Below are positions 1 to 7,272 of a stretch of 12,729 nucleotides of DNA, piece after piece. Below the pieces are notes generated by a model. It did not search any database. It had not been told where the DNA came from and worked only from the letters and a program-made list of their open reading frames with translations. Position numbers and translations under genes: made by a program. Position 1 is the first letter of the stretch, and the number at the start of each line of letters is the position of its first letter. Source of the DNA: Gammaproteobacteria bacterium (GTDB taxonomy: Bacteria; Pseudomonadota; Gammaproteobacteria; Immundisolibacterales; Immundisolibacteraceae); assembly GCA_003526065.1 (NCBI GenBank), contig DQBD01000222.1, positions 1 to 12,729 of the forward strand, given 5' to 3'.

Positions 1-35
1 CCGCACCGCAACTGCGCAGCGCAGTTGCGGTGCGG
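1..35. repeat. Perfect 35-bp palindrome at the window edge
   Basis: Bases 1-17 (ccgcaccgcaactgcgc) are the exact reverse complement of bases 19-35, with a single A at position 18 as the centre. The palindrome begins at base 1 and ends on the first base of the GTG proposed as the kinase start. A perfect fold-back reaching the very end of a sequence is often an assembly or library artefact. It could also be a genuine terminator-like hairpin or repeat between genes, but no T-run follows it on the plus strand (gtggcggtgac comes next). Confidence 0.9.
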
Positions 36-730
36 TGGCGGTGACGCCGGGCTGGCGCCGTTTCGTCGCCGTGACACGGCCTGCCGACACGCCGGCGCTG
101 CGCGCCGTGCTGGCCGATCCTGACGCCGCGCTGGCCGCGCCGGACTCGCAGTGGCTCAAGCGCGGCAACAGTGCCAGCGTGGTGCGGCTGTCGGTCGACG
201 GCCGGCCTGTGGTCGTCAAACGCTACAATCTGAAGAGCCTGGCGCACCGCCTGCGACGCTTCTGGCGTCCCAGCCGGGCCTGGCACAGCTGGCGCAACGC
301 GCACCGCCTGAGGTTGTGGGGTGTTCCCACGCCGCCGCCGGTGGCGCTGCTGGAATGCCGGTTCGGGCCGCTGCGCGGACGCGCCTACTATCTGAGTGAA
401 GCCGTGGCAGGGGAGACCCTGGGCACGGTGCTGCCGGCGGCCGACGCGGCCCGCCGCGCGCGGTTGCTGGCGCGCCTGTGTGCGCTGCTGGCCATCCTGG
501 AACGCCTGCGTCTGACGCATGGCGACCTCAAAGCCACCAACCTGCTGGTCGACCCGGAAGATCAATTGATGCTGCTGGACCTGGACGCCCTGCGCCGCCA
601 CCGTCGGCGGGCCGCGTTTGAGCGTGCCTTCGCGCGCGACCTGGCGCGACTGCGCGCCAACTGGAACGACGATGCCGACCTGCTGGCGGCGCTGGACCGG
701 GCGCTGGCCGACGCGGGGCTGGCGCGATGA
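35..730 (+). CDS. Lipopolysaccharide kinase (Kdo/WaaP)-like small protein kinase, 5' end uncertain
   Basis: This is a 231-residue protein kinase-like fold of the Kdo kinase/WaaP/InaA group, which phosphorylates sugars of lipid A-core or related surface glycans on the cytoplasmic side of the inner membrane. A glycine-loop equivalent (KRGNSASV, residues 42-49) is followed by the ATP-anchoring lysine K62 in VVVKRYN. The catalytic loop is HGDLKATN (162-169, catalytic D164) and the metal-binding segment is LLDLD (180-184). Basic stretches (residues 66-95 and 187-193) fit a membrane-surface or lipid-A-like substrate. The proposed GTG start lies at the end of a 35-bp palindrome, and the reading frame is open to base 2, so the true N-terminus may lie outside the window. 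The stop overlaps the next gene's ATG (ATGA), implying translational coupling. The exact substrate is unknown. It could instead be a generic Mn-dependent kinase tied to glycan or natural-product modification. Confidence 0.82.
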   Translation: MAVTPGWRRFVAVTRPADTPALRAVLADPDAALAAPDSQWLKRGNSASVVRLSVDGRPVVVKRYNLKSLAHRLRRFWRPSRAWHSWRNAHRLRLWGVPTPPPVALLECRFGPLRGRAYYLSEAVAGETLGTVLPAADAARRARLLARLCALLAILERLRLTHGDLKATNLLVDPEDQLMLLDLDALRRHRRRAAFERAFARDLARLRANWNDDADLLAALDRALADAGLAR

Positions 731-2469
731 TCGTCCTTGGACTGTCCGGCGCGGTCAGCCACGACGCGTCCGCCGCGCTGCTGGTCGACGGCGAGCTGGT
801 GGCGGCGGCCGAGGAAGAGCGGTTCATTCGCGACAAGCACGCCAAGGGCCGTCAGCCGGCCGAAGCGGCGCTTTTCTGCCTGCGCCAGGCCGGCATCCGG
901 CCCGAGCAGGTGGACGCTGTCGCCTACCCGTACGCGCCCATCGGCCTGGGCTCGCCGGCGCGCTGGCACTACGCCGCACGTCACTGGTACGCGCCGGACC
1001 GGGCCCTGACCGCACTGTTTGCCGGCAACCGGCGGTTCACGCGCAACCGTCGCCGGGCGCTGGCCATGCTGGGCGGGCTCGGTTTCGAGAATGCCGGCGC
1101 GCGCTTCGTGCCGGTGGAGCATCACCTCACGCATGCGTCGAGCGCCTATCACCTGTCCGGTTTCGACGGGAAGGTGGCGATTCTCGGCATCGACGGTCGC
1201 GGCGAGTACGCGACCACGTTCTTCGGCTACGGCGAGGCCGGGCGCATCCACAAGCTTGCCGAGTTCTACGAGCCCGATTCGCTCGGCGGCCTGTACGGCG
1301 CCATCACCGAGTACCTCGGTTTCGAGATGCTGGACGGCGAGTTCAAGGTGATGGGCATGGCGCCGTACGGCGACCCGGAACGCTTCGACCTGTCGCGCCT
1401 GCTGCGCAGCGACGGGCGGCGCCTGCGGGTCAACAACCGGCTGGTCAACGTGGTCGGCCTGCGCCGTTACAAGCGCGCCGGCAAGGGCTATTTCTTCAGT
1501 CCGAGGCTGGTCGACTGGCTGGGGCCGCCGCGCGAGGGCGACGCCATCGACGAGCCGTACATCCATTACGCCGCGGCCGTACAGAAGCTGCTCGAAGACA
1601 CCGTGCTGCGGCTGGTCGAGACGCACCTTGGCCCGACATTGGCGCAGGGCGGCACGCTGGCCTATGCCGGCGGCGTGGCGCTGAACGTGAAGCTCAACCA
1701 GCGCCTGATGGCCCTGCCCGACGTGCAGCGGCTGTTCGTGCAGCCGGCGGCGGGCGATGCCGGCACCGCGCTGGGCGCGGCCACCTACGTTGCCGCCGGC
1801 GCCGGTGACACCGTGCAGCCCATGCGTCACGCGTACCTGGGGCCCGCCTACAGCACCGACGAGTGCCTTGCCGCCTGCGCCGCGCATCCGTCCCGGCCGC
1901 ACTACCGCCGTCTCGACGACACGGTCACCACCGCGGCGGACATTCTGGCCGCCGGCAATCCGCTGGCCTGGCTGCAGGGGCGCATGGAATTCGGCCCGCG
2001 CGCGCTGGGCAACCGCAGCATCCTCGGCAATCCGTCGTTTCCGGGCGTTGCCGAGCGTATCAACGCGCAGATCAAGTACCGTGAACGCTGGCGCCCGTTC
2101 TGCCCGTCGGTGTCGGACCGGGTGGCGGCGGACATCATCGGCACCGACCATCCGGCGCCGTACATGACGTTCACCTTCGACGTGGCGCCGCAGTGGAAGG
2201 CGCGCATCCCGGAAGTGGTGCACGAGGACGGCACCGCGCGGGTGCAGATCGTCAGCGCCGACACCAACCCGCGCTACCACGCGCTGCTGGATGCGATGGC
2301 CGAGCGCACCGGCAATGCCGTGCTGCTGAACACGTCGCTGAACCGGCGCGGCGAGCCGATGGTGTGCTCGCCCAGGGACGCGCTCGACATGTTCTTCGGC
2401 TGCGACCTCGAGTACCTGATCATGGAAGATGTGCTGGTCACCAAGCCCGGCGTCGGTGGCGAGGGATGA
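727..2469 (+). CDS. Carbamoyltransferase, NodU/CmcH/TobZ family
   Basis: This 580-residue protein matches the usual length of O-carbamoyltransferases that transfer carbamoyl from carbamoyl phosphate, via a carbamoyl-adenylate, to a hydroxyl group. Known members act on Nod-factor sugars, antibiotics and glycans. The N-terminal Kae1-like half opens with MIVLGLSGAVSHDASAALL and EEERF (residues 29-33). It contains the iron/metal motif EHHLTHASSAY (131-141, H132 and H136) and LGIDGRGEY (153-161). YAGGVALNVKLN marks the nucleotide/carbamoyl-phosphate region. The C-terminal domain begins near LQGRMEFGPRALGNRSI and includes KYRERWRPFCPS and LLNTSLNRRGEPMV, all typical of the family. The ATG overlaps the kinase stop and the stop overlaps the sulfotransferase start, so it is the middle gene of a coupled trio. 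The acceptor cannot be predicted; with a kinase and a sulfotransferase beside it, a surface polysaccharide or glycolipid is most likely. Confidence 0.95.
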   Translation: MIVLGLSGAVSHDASAALLVDGELVAAAEEERFIRDKHAKGRQPAEAALFCLRQAGIRPEQVDAVAYPYAPIGLGSPARWHYAARHWYAPDRALTALFAGNRRFTRNRRRALAMLGGLGFENAGARFVPVEHHLTHASSAYHLSGFDGKVAILGIDGRGEYATTFFGYGEAGRIHKLAEFYEPDSLGGLYGAITEYLGFEMLDGEFKVMGMAPYGDPERFDLSRLLRSDGRRLRVNNRLVNVVGLRRYKRAGKGYFFSPRLVDWLGPPREGDAIDEPYIHYAAAVQKLLEDTVLRLVETHLGPTLAQGGTLAYAGGVALNVKLNQRLMALPDVQRLFVQPAAGDAGTALGAATYVAAGAGDTVQPMRHAYLGPAYSTDECLAACAAHPSRPHYRRLDDTVTTAADILAAGNPLAWLQGRMEFGPRALGNRSILGNPSFPGVAERINAQIKYRERWRPFCPSVSDRVAADIIGTDHPAPYMTFTFDVAPQWKARIPEVVHEDGTARVQIVSADTNPRYHALLDAMAERTGNAVLLNTSLNRRGEPMVCSPRDALDMFFGCDLEYLIMEDVLVTKPGVGGEG

Positions 2470-3368
2470 CCGGCATCGTGTTCGTGGTCGGCGCCAGTCG
2501 CAGCGGCAGCACGCTGCTCGAGCGCCTGCTGAACGAGCTGCCGGGCATGCTGTCGGTCGGCGAGCTGATGCGCGTCTGGCAGCGCGGGGTGGTCGAGAAC
2601 CAGCTGTGCAGTTGCGGCCAGGTGTTCCACGACTGCCCGTTCTGGAGCGCCGTGCTGCAACGCCTGGAATCCGGTACCGACGCCGCCGGCGCCAACGCCG
2701 CGGACGTGCTCAGTCGCAGCGTCTACAAGGCCGGTCTTGGCACCCCGCCAGCGGCCCAGCACCAGGCCTTTCTCGCTCTGTGGGGCGCGCTGTTCCGGGC
2801 CATCGCCGAGGTCGGCGGTGCCCGTTGGCTGGTCGACTCGTCCAAGGACCCGGCGTACGCGGCGCAGCTGGCCGGGCTGCCCGGCGTCGACACCCGTTAT
2901 GTGCATCTGGTGCGCGACGCGCGGGCGGTGGCGCACTCCAAGGGGCGGCGCCGTCGGCGGCCGGAAATTCACTGGCGCCCGGCCTACATGGCACGCCGTT
3001 CGGCCTGGGACAGCGCCGGCAGCTGGAACGCCACCCAGCGCCTGGCGGAACAGGCCAGGGCACAGCTGGGCCGGCCCTGGCGGCAGCTGCGTTACGAGGA
3101 CCTGGCGACCGACCCGCAGGCCACGCTGCGCGGGATGATCGAGTGGCTGGAGCTGCCTGTCGTCGGCGACGCGGCCCTGGATTTCGTGCGCGACGGGGTG
3201 GCCCAGGTACGGCCGGGCCATTCGGTGTCCGGCAATCCCATGCGCTTCAACCACGGCGAACTGGCGGTCACGGCCGATCTGGAATGGCGACGCGCCATGC
3301 CGGCCCTGAGCCGGTGGGCGGTGACCGTGCGCAGCTACCGGGGCCTGCGCCGCTACGGGTATCTTTAG
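2466..3368 (+). CDS. PAPS-dependent sulfotransferase family protein
   Basis: This 300-residue cytoplasmic sulfotransferase is predicted to move sulfate from 3'-phosphoadenosine-5'-phosphosulfate to a hydroxyl or amine acceptor. The 5'-phosphosulfate loop is GASRSGSTLLERLL (residues 9-22). The 3'-phosphate site is YVHLVRDARAVAHS (145-158, R150 and S158). A cysteine cluster CSCGQVFHDCPFW (48-60) is shared by one bacterial sulfotransferase subfamily and may bind a metal or form a disulfide. LRYEDLATDP (208-217) is another typical segment. The frame is open far upstream inside the carbamoyltransferase gene, but the start at 2466 is preferred because it sits directly before the P-loop strand and overlaps the preceding stop as ATGA. 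The clustering with carbamoyltransferase and kinase suggests successive modifications of one glycan or metabolite. The acceptor is unknown. Confidence 0.9.
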   Translation: MTGIVFVVGASRSGSTLLERLLNELPGMLSVGELMRVWQRGVVENQLCSCGQVFHDCPFWSAVLQRLESGTDAAGANAADVLSRSVYKAGLGTPPAAQHQAFLALWGALFRAIAEVGGARWLVDSSKDPAYAAQLAGLPGVDTRYVHLVRDARAVAHSKGRRRRRPEIHWRPAYMARRSAWDSAGSWNATQRLAEQARAQLGRPWRQLRYEDLATDPQATLRGMIEWLELPVVGDAALDFVRDGVAQVRPGHSVSGNPMRFNHGELAVTADLEWRRAMPALSRWAVTVRSYRGLRRYGYL

Positions 3369-3424
3369 GGGCTGCCGGGCCGCGCCTGGCGACGGCGTCC
3401 TGAAAGAACGAACGAGGAGGGGGC

Positions 3425-4411
3425 ATGACACCGGTAGTGGCGACGGTGATCGGCGACCCGTGCGGCATCGGGCCCGAGGTGGTGCTCAAGGCGCTGGCCG
3501 ATGGGCAGGGACGGCGTGACGCCCGGACGCTGCTGATCGGCAGCCGGGCAGCGCTGGAAAAAACCCGTGCCGCCTGTGGCATCGACATCGCGCTGCGCGC
3601 GGTGGACACCGCCGCCGCGGCGCGGTTCGAGCCGGGCGTCATCGACGTGCTGGACGCGTTTGCGCTCGACCCCGCCGACGTCGTGTTCGGACAGGCCTCG
3701 GCCGCCTGCGGCGAGGCGGTGCTGCACTGGCTCGACACCGCCGAGCGCCTTGGCCGCGCCGGCACCGTGCAGGCCACCATCATGGCGCCCATCGACAGCA
3801 CGGCGCTGCGCCTGACCGGCAGACTCGAGGACCTCGACGACCTGCAGCCGGCCGGCAGCTGGTTGCTGCGCGTCAGCGGTGGCCTGCGCGTGGTGCCCAT
3901 CGCCGAGCACGTGCTGATGCGCGACGTGCCGGCCACCGTGACGCAGGCGAGCGTGCTGACGCTGCTGCGTGTGCTGGCCGGCACGCTCGAACGGTTTGGC
4001 CTTCGCAGGCCGCGCATCGCCGTGGCAGGGCTGAACCCGCACGCCATGGGCCCCGAGGAGCGCGAGCAGCTGGGTCCGGCCATCGCACAGGCCCGCGCCG
4101 ACGGCATCGATGCCCGGGGGCCGGTGTCGCCGGACGCGGTGTTTCGTCAATGTATCGAGGGCCGGCACGACGCGGTGGTGTCCATGTACCACGACCAGGG
4201 GCAGATCGCCGTCAAGACGGCCGTGTTCGAGGGCGCCTGCTCCATCTACATCGGCCTGCCGTACGTGCACCTGTCGATTCCCCACGGCAGCGCGTACGAC
4301 ATCGCCGGCAAGGGCATCGCCCAGCATCAGAGCATGGCGGCGGCCCTGCGCACCGCCGCCTCGCTGGCGGCCGGACACGGTTTCCCCGGAGCACCCGCCG
4401 GGCAACACTGA
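3425..4411 (+). CDS. PdxA/TphB-family NAD-dependent dehydrogenase (probably not true PdxA)
   Basis: This 328-residue protein belongs to the PdxA fold of metal- and NAD-dependent oxidative decarboxylases. Members include 4-hydroxythreonine-4-phosphate dehydrogenase of vitamin B6 synthesis and TphB, which oxidises a terephthalate cis-dihydrodiol. The N-terminal IGDPCGIGPEVVLKAL (9-24) is diagnostic. The metal histidines align as H162 (AEHVLMRDV), H206 (LNPHAMG) and H256 (SMYHDQGQ), and IPHGSAYDIAGKG (285-297) is also conserved. The GHTEF-like segment with the His-Thr pair that contacts substrate in E. coli PdxA is replaced by RLEDLDDLQ (133-141). This suggests a different substrate, perhaps a cyclohexadiene diol carboxylate or a sugar acid. 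A strong GAGGAGG site at 3414-3420 precedes the ATG. It lies 56 bp after the sulfotransferase gene on the same strand and converges on the SDR gene after a 17-bp gap. Automatic pipelines would probably label it pdxA. Confidence 0.88.
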   Translation: MTPVVATVIGDPCGIGPEVVLKALADGQGRRDARTLLIGSRAALEKTRAACGIDIALRAVDTAAAARFEPGVIDVLDAFALDPADVVFGQASAACGEAVLHWLDTAERLGRAGTVQATIMAPIDSTALRLTGRLEDLDDLQPAGSWLLRVSGGLRVVPIAEHVLMRDVPATVTQASVLTLLRVLAGTLERFGLRRPRIAVAGLNPHAMGPEEREQLGPAIAQARADGIDARGPVSPDAVFRQCIEGRHDAVVSMYHDQGQIAVKTAVFEGACSIYIGLPYVHLSIPHGSAYDIAGKGIAQHQSMAAALRTAASLAAGHGFPGAPAGQH

Positions 4412-4428
4412 CGCGGCGCCATCGCGGT

Positions 4429-5394
4429 TCAATCCGGATAGCGCTGCGGGTGGGCGGCGAGCTCGGCCAGGAAGTCGTCCAGCATGGCATCCGTGTCGTA
4501 AGCCGGGTTCCAGCCCCATTCCTCGCGCGCGAACCGGTCGTCGACGGGCTTCATCAGCCGGTCGATGAAGGCCTGGCGCTGCGGGTCGACCCTGAAGTCG
4601 ATGCGCGCGCCCGGCACCCGGGCGCGCACGGCGTCCGCGAGCTGTTCGGCGCTCGGTGTCGGCGGCACGCCGTTGATCAGGTAGTTGAACTGGACCAGGC
4701 GCTCGCGTGGCGCGCGCGCGAGCGCCAGCACGCCGGCGGCGGCGTCCCTGACGTACACGATGGGCACCCGCGTGTGCGGGGCGACTTCAATGGTGTACGG
4801 GCGGCCCTTGGCGCATTCCTCGACCACCCAGGAATGGAACTGCGCCGCGCCCGGCGTGCGCACGCCGGGGCCGCAGATGCCGGGAAAGCGGATGCCGCGG
4901 AAATCGAGCCCGTAGCGGTGGCGGTAAAAATTGCCGGCGCCCTCGCCGAACAGCTTGGCCGTGCCATAGAACGACAGCGGCCGCTGCACGGTGAGGTCGT
5001 CGATGTGCGGGCCGGTCATGCCAAGGCCGTAGGTGCCGATGCTGCTGGCGAACAGCACCTGCGGCACGTCCAGGATGCGCGCCGCCTCGAGCACGTTGAA
5101 GGTGCCGTTGACGTTGGCGTGCATGGCCGCCGAGGGGTCGAGATCGGACGCGGTCGACAGGATGGCGCCGAGGTGAAAGATCGCCTGCGGCCGGGCGGTC
5201 TTGACCGCATCCAGTACGTGGCTGATGTTGCCGACGTCGCCCCGTATCAGCGTGACCCGGTCGGCGACGTCCGCCAGGCGCCGCTGCGAGCCGCTGACGT
5301 GAAACACGGTGATGTCATGGCCGCCTTCGGCGACCAGCTGGCGTACGACCTCGGCACCGATGAAGCCGGTGCCGCCGGTGATCAGGACGCGCAT
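4429..5394 (-). CDS. NAD(P)-dependent epimerase/dehydratase, extended SDR
   Basis: This 321-residue extended short-chain dehydrogenase has an N-terminal Rossmann motif MRVLITGGTGFIGAE (G7, G10, G13), the catalytic serine region FASSIGTYG (115-123) and YGTAK (Y143, K147). The segment YGLDFRGIRFPGICGPG (161-177) resembles bacterial SDR-type L-threonine 3-dehydrogenases and UDP-sugar epimerases. The end of the second beta strand (VFHVSGSQRR, about 30-39) lacks the acidic residue usual for NAD and has two arginines, so NADP use is plausible. AAGGAGA at 5401-5407, six bases before the ATG, supports the start. It follows the CoA ligase gene by 52 bp on the same strand, probably as one operon, so it may reduce or isomerise an intermediate of that pathway. 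No terminator was seen in the 17 bp before the convergent neighbour. The substrate is unknown. Confidence 0.88.
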   Translation of the reverse strand: MRVLITGGTGFIGAEVVRQLVAEGGHDITVFHVSGSQRRLADVADRVTLIRGDVGNISHVLDAVKTARPQAIFHLGAILSTASDLDPSAAMHANVNGTFNVLEAARILDVPQVLFASSIGTYGLGMTGPHIDDLTVQRPLSFYGTAKLFGEGAGNFYRHRYGLDFRGIRFPGICGPGVRTPGAAQFHSWVVEECAKGRPYTIEVAPHTRVPIVYVRDAAAGVLALARAPRERLVQFNYLINGVPPTPSAEQLADAVRARVPGARIDFRVDPQRQAFIDRLMKPVDDRFAREEWGWNPAYDTDAMLDDFLAELAAHPQRYPD

Positions 5395-5446
5395 GCGTGT
5401 TCTCCTTGTGATGTCCGGGGTGATGCCCGGGGGTCGTGTGCGTGGG

Positions 5447-7018
5447 TCAGGCGCCGGGCGCCAGCTGGCGCAGGGCCCGCCGGTTGGTCTTGCCGCTGTT
5501 GCCGCGCGGCAGTTCCTCGAGGAATTGGTACGCCCGCGGGCGCTGGTAGCCGGGCAGGTCCGAGCCGGCCACGTGGCTGTCGAGCGCCGCCTCGTCGAGG
5601 GCCGGGTCCTTGCGCACCACGAACGCCACGATGCGCTGGCCCCAGTCCGGGTCCGGCAGGCCGACCACGGCCGCCTCGGCCACGTCGGGGTGGGCCAGCA
5701 GCACGTTCTCGACCGGCCCCGGCATGACGTTGATGCCGCCGGAGATGATCATGTCGTCGACCCGGCCGCGCACGTACAGGTAGCCGTCGGCATCGAAGCT
5801 GCCCAGATCCCCCGAGCGCCACCAGGGGCCCTGGAACTTCTCCCGCGACAGCGGTGGATCGCACCAGAACTCCCGTGCCACCGACGGACCGGCGATGAGG
5901 ATCTCGCCTTCCTCGCCCGGCGGGAGCTCGTCGTCCGGGCTGCCGCCGATGGCCACCACGCGCACCTCGGAGTTCAGCAGGGGTTTGCCGACGCTCTCGA
6001 TCTTGTCGGCCCGCTCGAGGTCCTGGGGGAACATGGCGGTGCCGCCGGACACGCCCGTTTCGGTGGTGGAGTAGCAGTTGATGACGTGCGGTGCGATGCG
6101 CCGGCGGATGGCCGCCAGCGTCGGCAGGTCCATCACCTCGCCGGCGAAGCCGACCTGACGCAGCGAACTCAGGTCGTAGTTTTCCACCGCCTCGCGCAGC
6201 AGCAGGCGCCACATGGTCGGCACCAGCAGCAGGTTGGTCAGGCGTTCCTCGGCCACCGTCCGCAGTACGCGCTTGGGGTCCCAGTGGTCGTGGAACACCT
6301 GGCGGGCGCCGATGTTGAAGTAGGGCAGGGCGAGGTTGGCCCAGCCCATGAAGGACGTGGTGAACATGTTCAGCGTGCTGCTGTGCGGCGTAAGACCAAA
6401 CGGGTACACCGCGGCGCGGCAGCTTTCCACCAGCTTGGCGTGGGTGTGCAGCACGCCCTTGGGGAGGCCGGTGGTGCCGGAAGTGAGCACGATGGCGGCC
6501 AGGTCGTGGCCGGCCAGCGCCATCGGCTCGAAATCGAGCGGGTAGCGGTCGAGGTCGTCCGGGATGACCGGCTCGTCGCCCTGGCGGACATGCTCCGGCG
6601 GCGTGGCCTCGCTCGTGGCGCGCACGTAGCCGGTGATCAGCGGCACCTGGGCGCGGATCTGCGCCACCTGCCCGGCGAAGGCGCCGTCGTAGATCAGCGC
6701 CCGCGGCGAGAGGCGCTCGATGGTCTTGACCAGGATCGGCAGCTTCTCGCGCACGTGCAGCGCCACCGGCACGGCGCCGAGTTCCCAGCAGCCGTACAGG
6801 GCGATCGGGTGGATGGTGGACGGCAGCATCATCAGGGCGACGCGATCGCCCTTGCGCACGCCCAGGCGGAACAGCAGCGAAGCGGTCTGCCGGGCGCGTT
6901 CGAGCATCTGCCGGTAGGTATAGCGGTGCTGGCTGTCGACCAGCGCCTCGCTGTCGGCGTGGTGGCGCGCGGTGCGGTGCAGCGCCTGGCGCAGGGTGGG
7001 GCCGCGGGACTCGGGCAT
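5447..7018 (-). CDS. AMP-dependent acid-CoA ligase (ANL superfamily)
   Basis: This 523-residue adenylate-forming enzyme is predicted to activate a carboxylic acid as acyl-AMP and then as a CoA thioester. The phosphate loop is IVLTSGTTGLPKGVLHTH (176-193). The aromatic/YxTTE motif is CYSTTETG (315-322). RSGDLG (401-406) holds the ribose-binding aspartate D404, and GRVDDMIISGGINVMP (418-433) is the hinge region. The C-terminal LPRGNSGKTNRRAL carries the catalytic lysine K510. Both domains and all core motifs are present. The frame is open to a start at 7174, but those 52 extra residues are arginine/proline-rich and unlike the family. The ATG at 7018 has GGAGGAG just upstream. The substrate could be an aromatic, alicyclic or fatty acid. 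The nearby catechol dioxygenase and PdxA/TphB-like gene favour an aromatic or related acid, but the sequence does not decide this. Confidence 0.93.
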   Translation of the reverse strand: MPESRGPTLRQALHRTARHHADSEALVDSQHRYTYRQMLERARQTASLLFRLGVRKGDRVALMMLPSTIHPIALYGCWELGAVPVALHVREKLPILVKTIERLSPRALIYDGAFAGQVAQIRAQVPLITGYVRATSEATPPEHVRQGDEPVIPDDLDRYPLDFEPMALAGHDLAAIVLTSGTTGLPKGVLHTHAKLVESCRAAVYPFGLTPHSSTLNMFTTSFMGWANLALPYFNIGARQVFHDHWDPKRVLRTVAEERLTNLLLVPTMWRLLLREAVENYDLSSLRQVGFAGEVMDLPTLAAIRRRIAPHVINCYSTTETGVSGGTAMFPQDLERADKIESVGKPLLNSEVRVVAIGGSPDDELPPGEEGEILIAGPSVAREFWCDPPLSREKFQGPWWRSGDLGSFDADGYLYVRGRVDDMIISGGINVMPGPVENVLLAHPDVAEAAVVGLPDPDWGQRIVAFVVRKDPALDEAALDSHVAGSDLPGYQRPRAYQFLEELPRGNSGKTNRRALRQLAPGA

Positions 7019-7272
7019 GGGACTCCTCCGATGGCCGGCTGTGGCTGGCTCTTTGTGATGCGGTGGCCCGAACCTCGTGTCGCGGCGGCTCACCCCACTG
7101 TGCCGGGCCTGGCGACGGCGCGGGCCGCGCGCCATGTCCGGCGACAACTCATCCCTGATTGCGTTGTCTAGCATACTGCCGGTGGCGCGCCGTGATGCCA
7201 GTGCGCGCTACCATCGCCGCAGTTTCCCGGGTGTGTCCGGCCAGCGGCCGGGCGTGGGTGGAGGACAGGCGC
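7019..7272. other. Divergent intergenic region between CoA ligase and small secreted protein
   Basis: This 254-bp non-coding stretch must hold promoters for two divergent genes. Only weak -10-like hexamers are visible around 7172-7177 (CATACT on plus, overlapped by TATGCT on minus at 7171-7176), without convincing -35 partners. A good ribosome binding site, GGAGG at 7260-7264, serves the plus-strand gene. No operator dyad or riboswitch was recognised. Confidence 0.5.
7023..7029 (-). promoter_or_regulatory. Ribosome binding site fixing the CoA ligase start
   Basis: On the minus strand GGAGGAG lies four bases before the ATG at 7018. It is a near-perfect Shine-Dalgarno sequence and favours this start over the upstream in-frame start at 7174. 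Confidence 0.75.

Noticed and set aside
562..2280. Long minus-strand open frame (572 codons) opposite the carbamoyltransferase
   Set aside because: It is antisense to a gene with unmistakable family motifs. Its translation is His/Arg/Val-rich with no recognisable domain, as expected for a GC-rich antisense frame.
2193..2465. Upstream in-frame extension of the sulfotransferase by 91 residues
   Set aside because: It lies wholly inside the carbamoyltransferase gene in another frame. The P-loop of the family is normally close to the N-terminus, and the ATGA overlap at 2466 gives a natural start.
3369..3424. Terminator between the sulfotransferase and PdxA-like genes
   Set aside because: Only a 6-bp imperfect hairpin with a G-T pair and no following T-run is present, so the downstream gene may well belong to the same transcript.
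4429..7018. Ligase plus SDR as OleC/OleD of long-chain olefin (beta-lactone) synthesis
   Set aside because: The families are compatible, but no OleA thiolase or OleB hydrolase gene is adjacent, and the SDR looks closer to threonine dehydrogenase/epimerase types.
5309..7171. Plus-strand open frame of 620 codons across the SDR/ligase region
   Set aside because: It is antisense to the CoA ligase, which has every core motif. The composition is atypical (His/Gln/Val-rich) and there is no domain signature.
7019..7174. 52-residue N-terminal extension of the CoA ligase
   Set aside because: It is Arg/Pro-rich and unlike the family. A near-perfect Shine-Dalgarno sequence lies just before the internal ATG at 7018.
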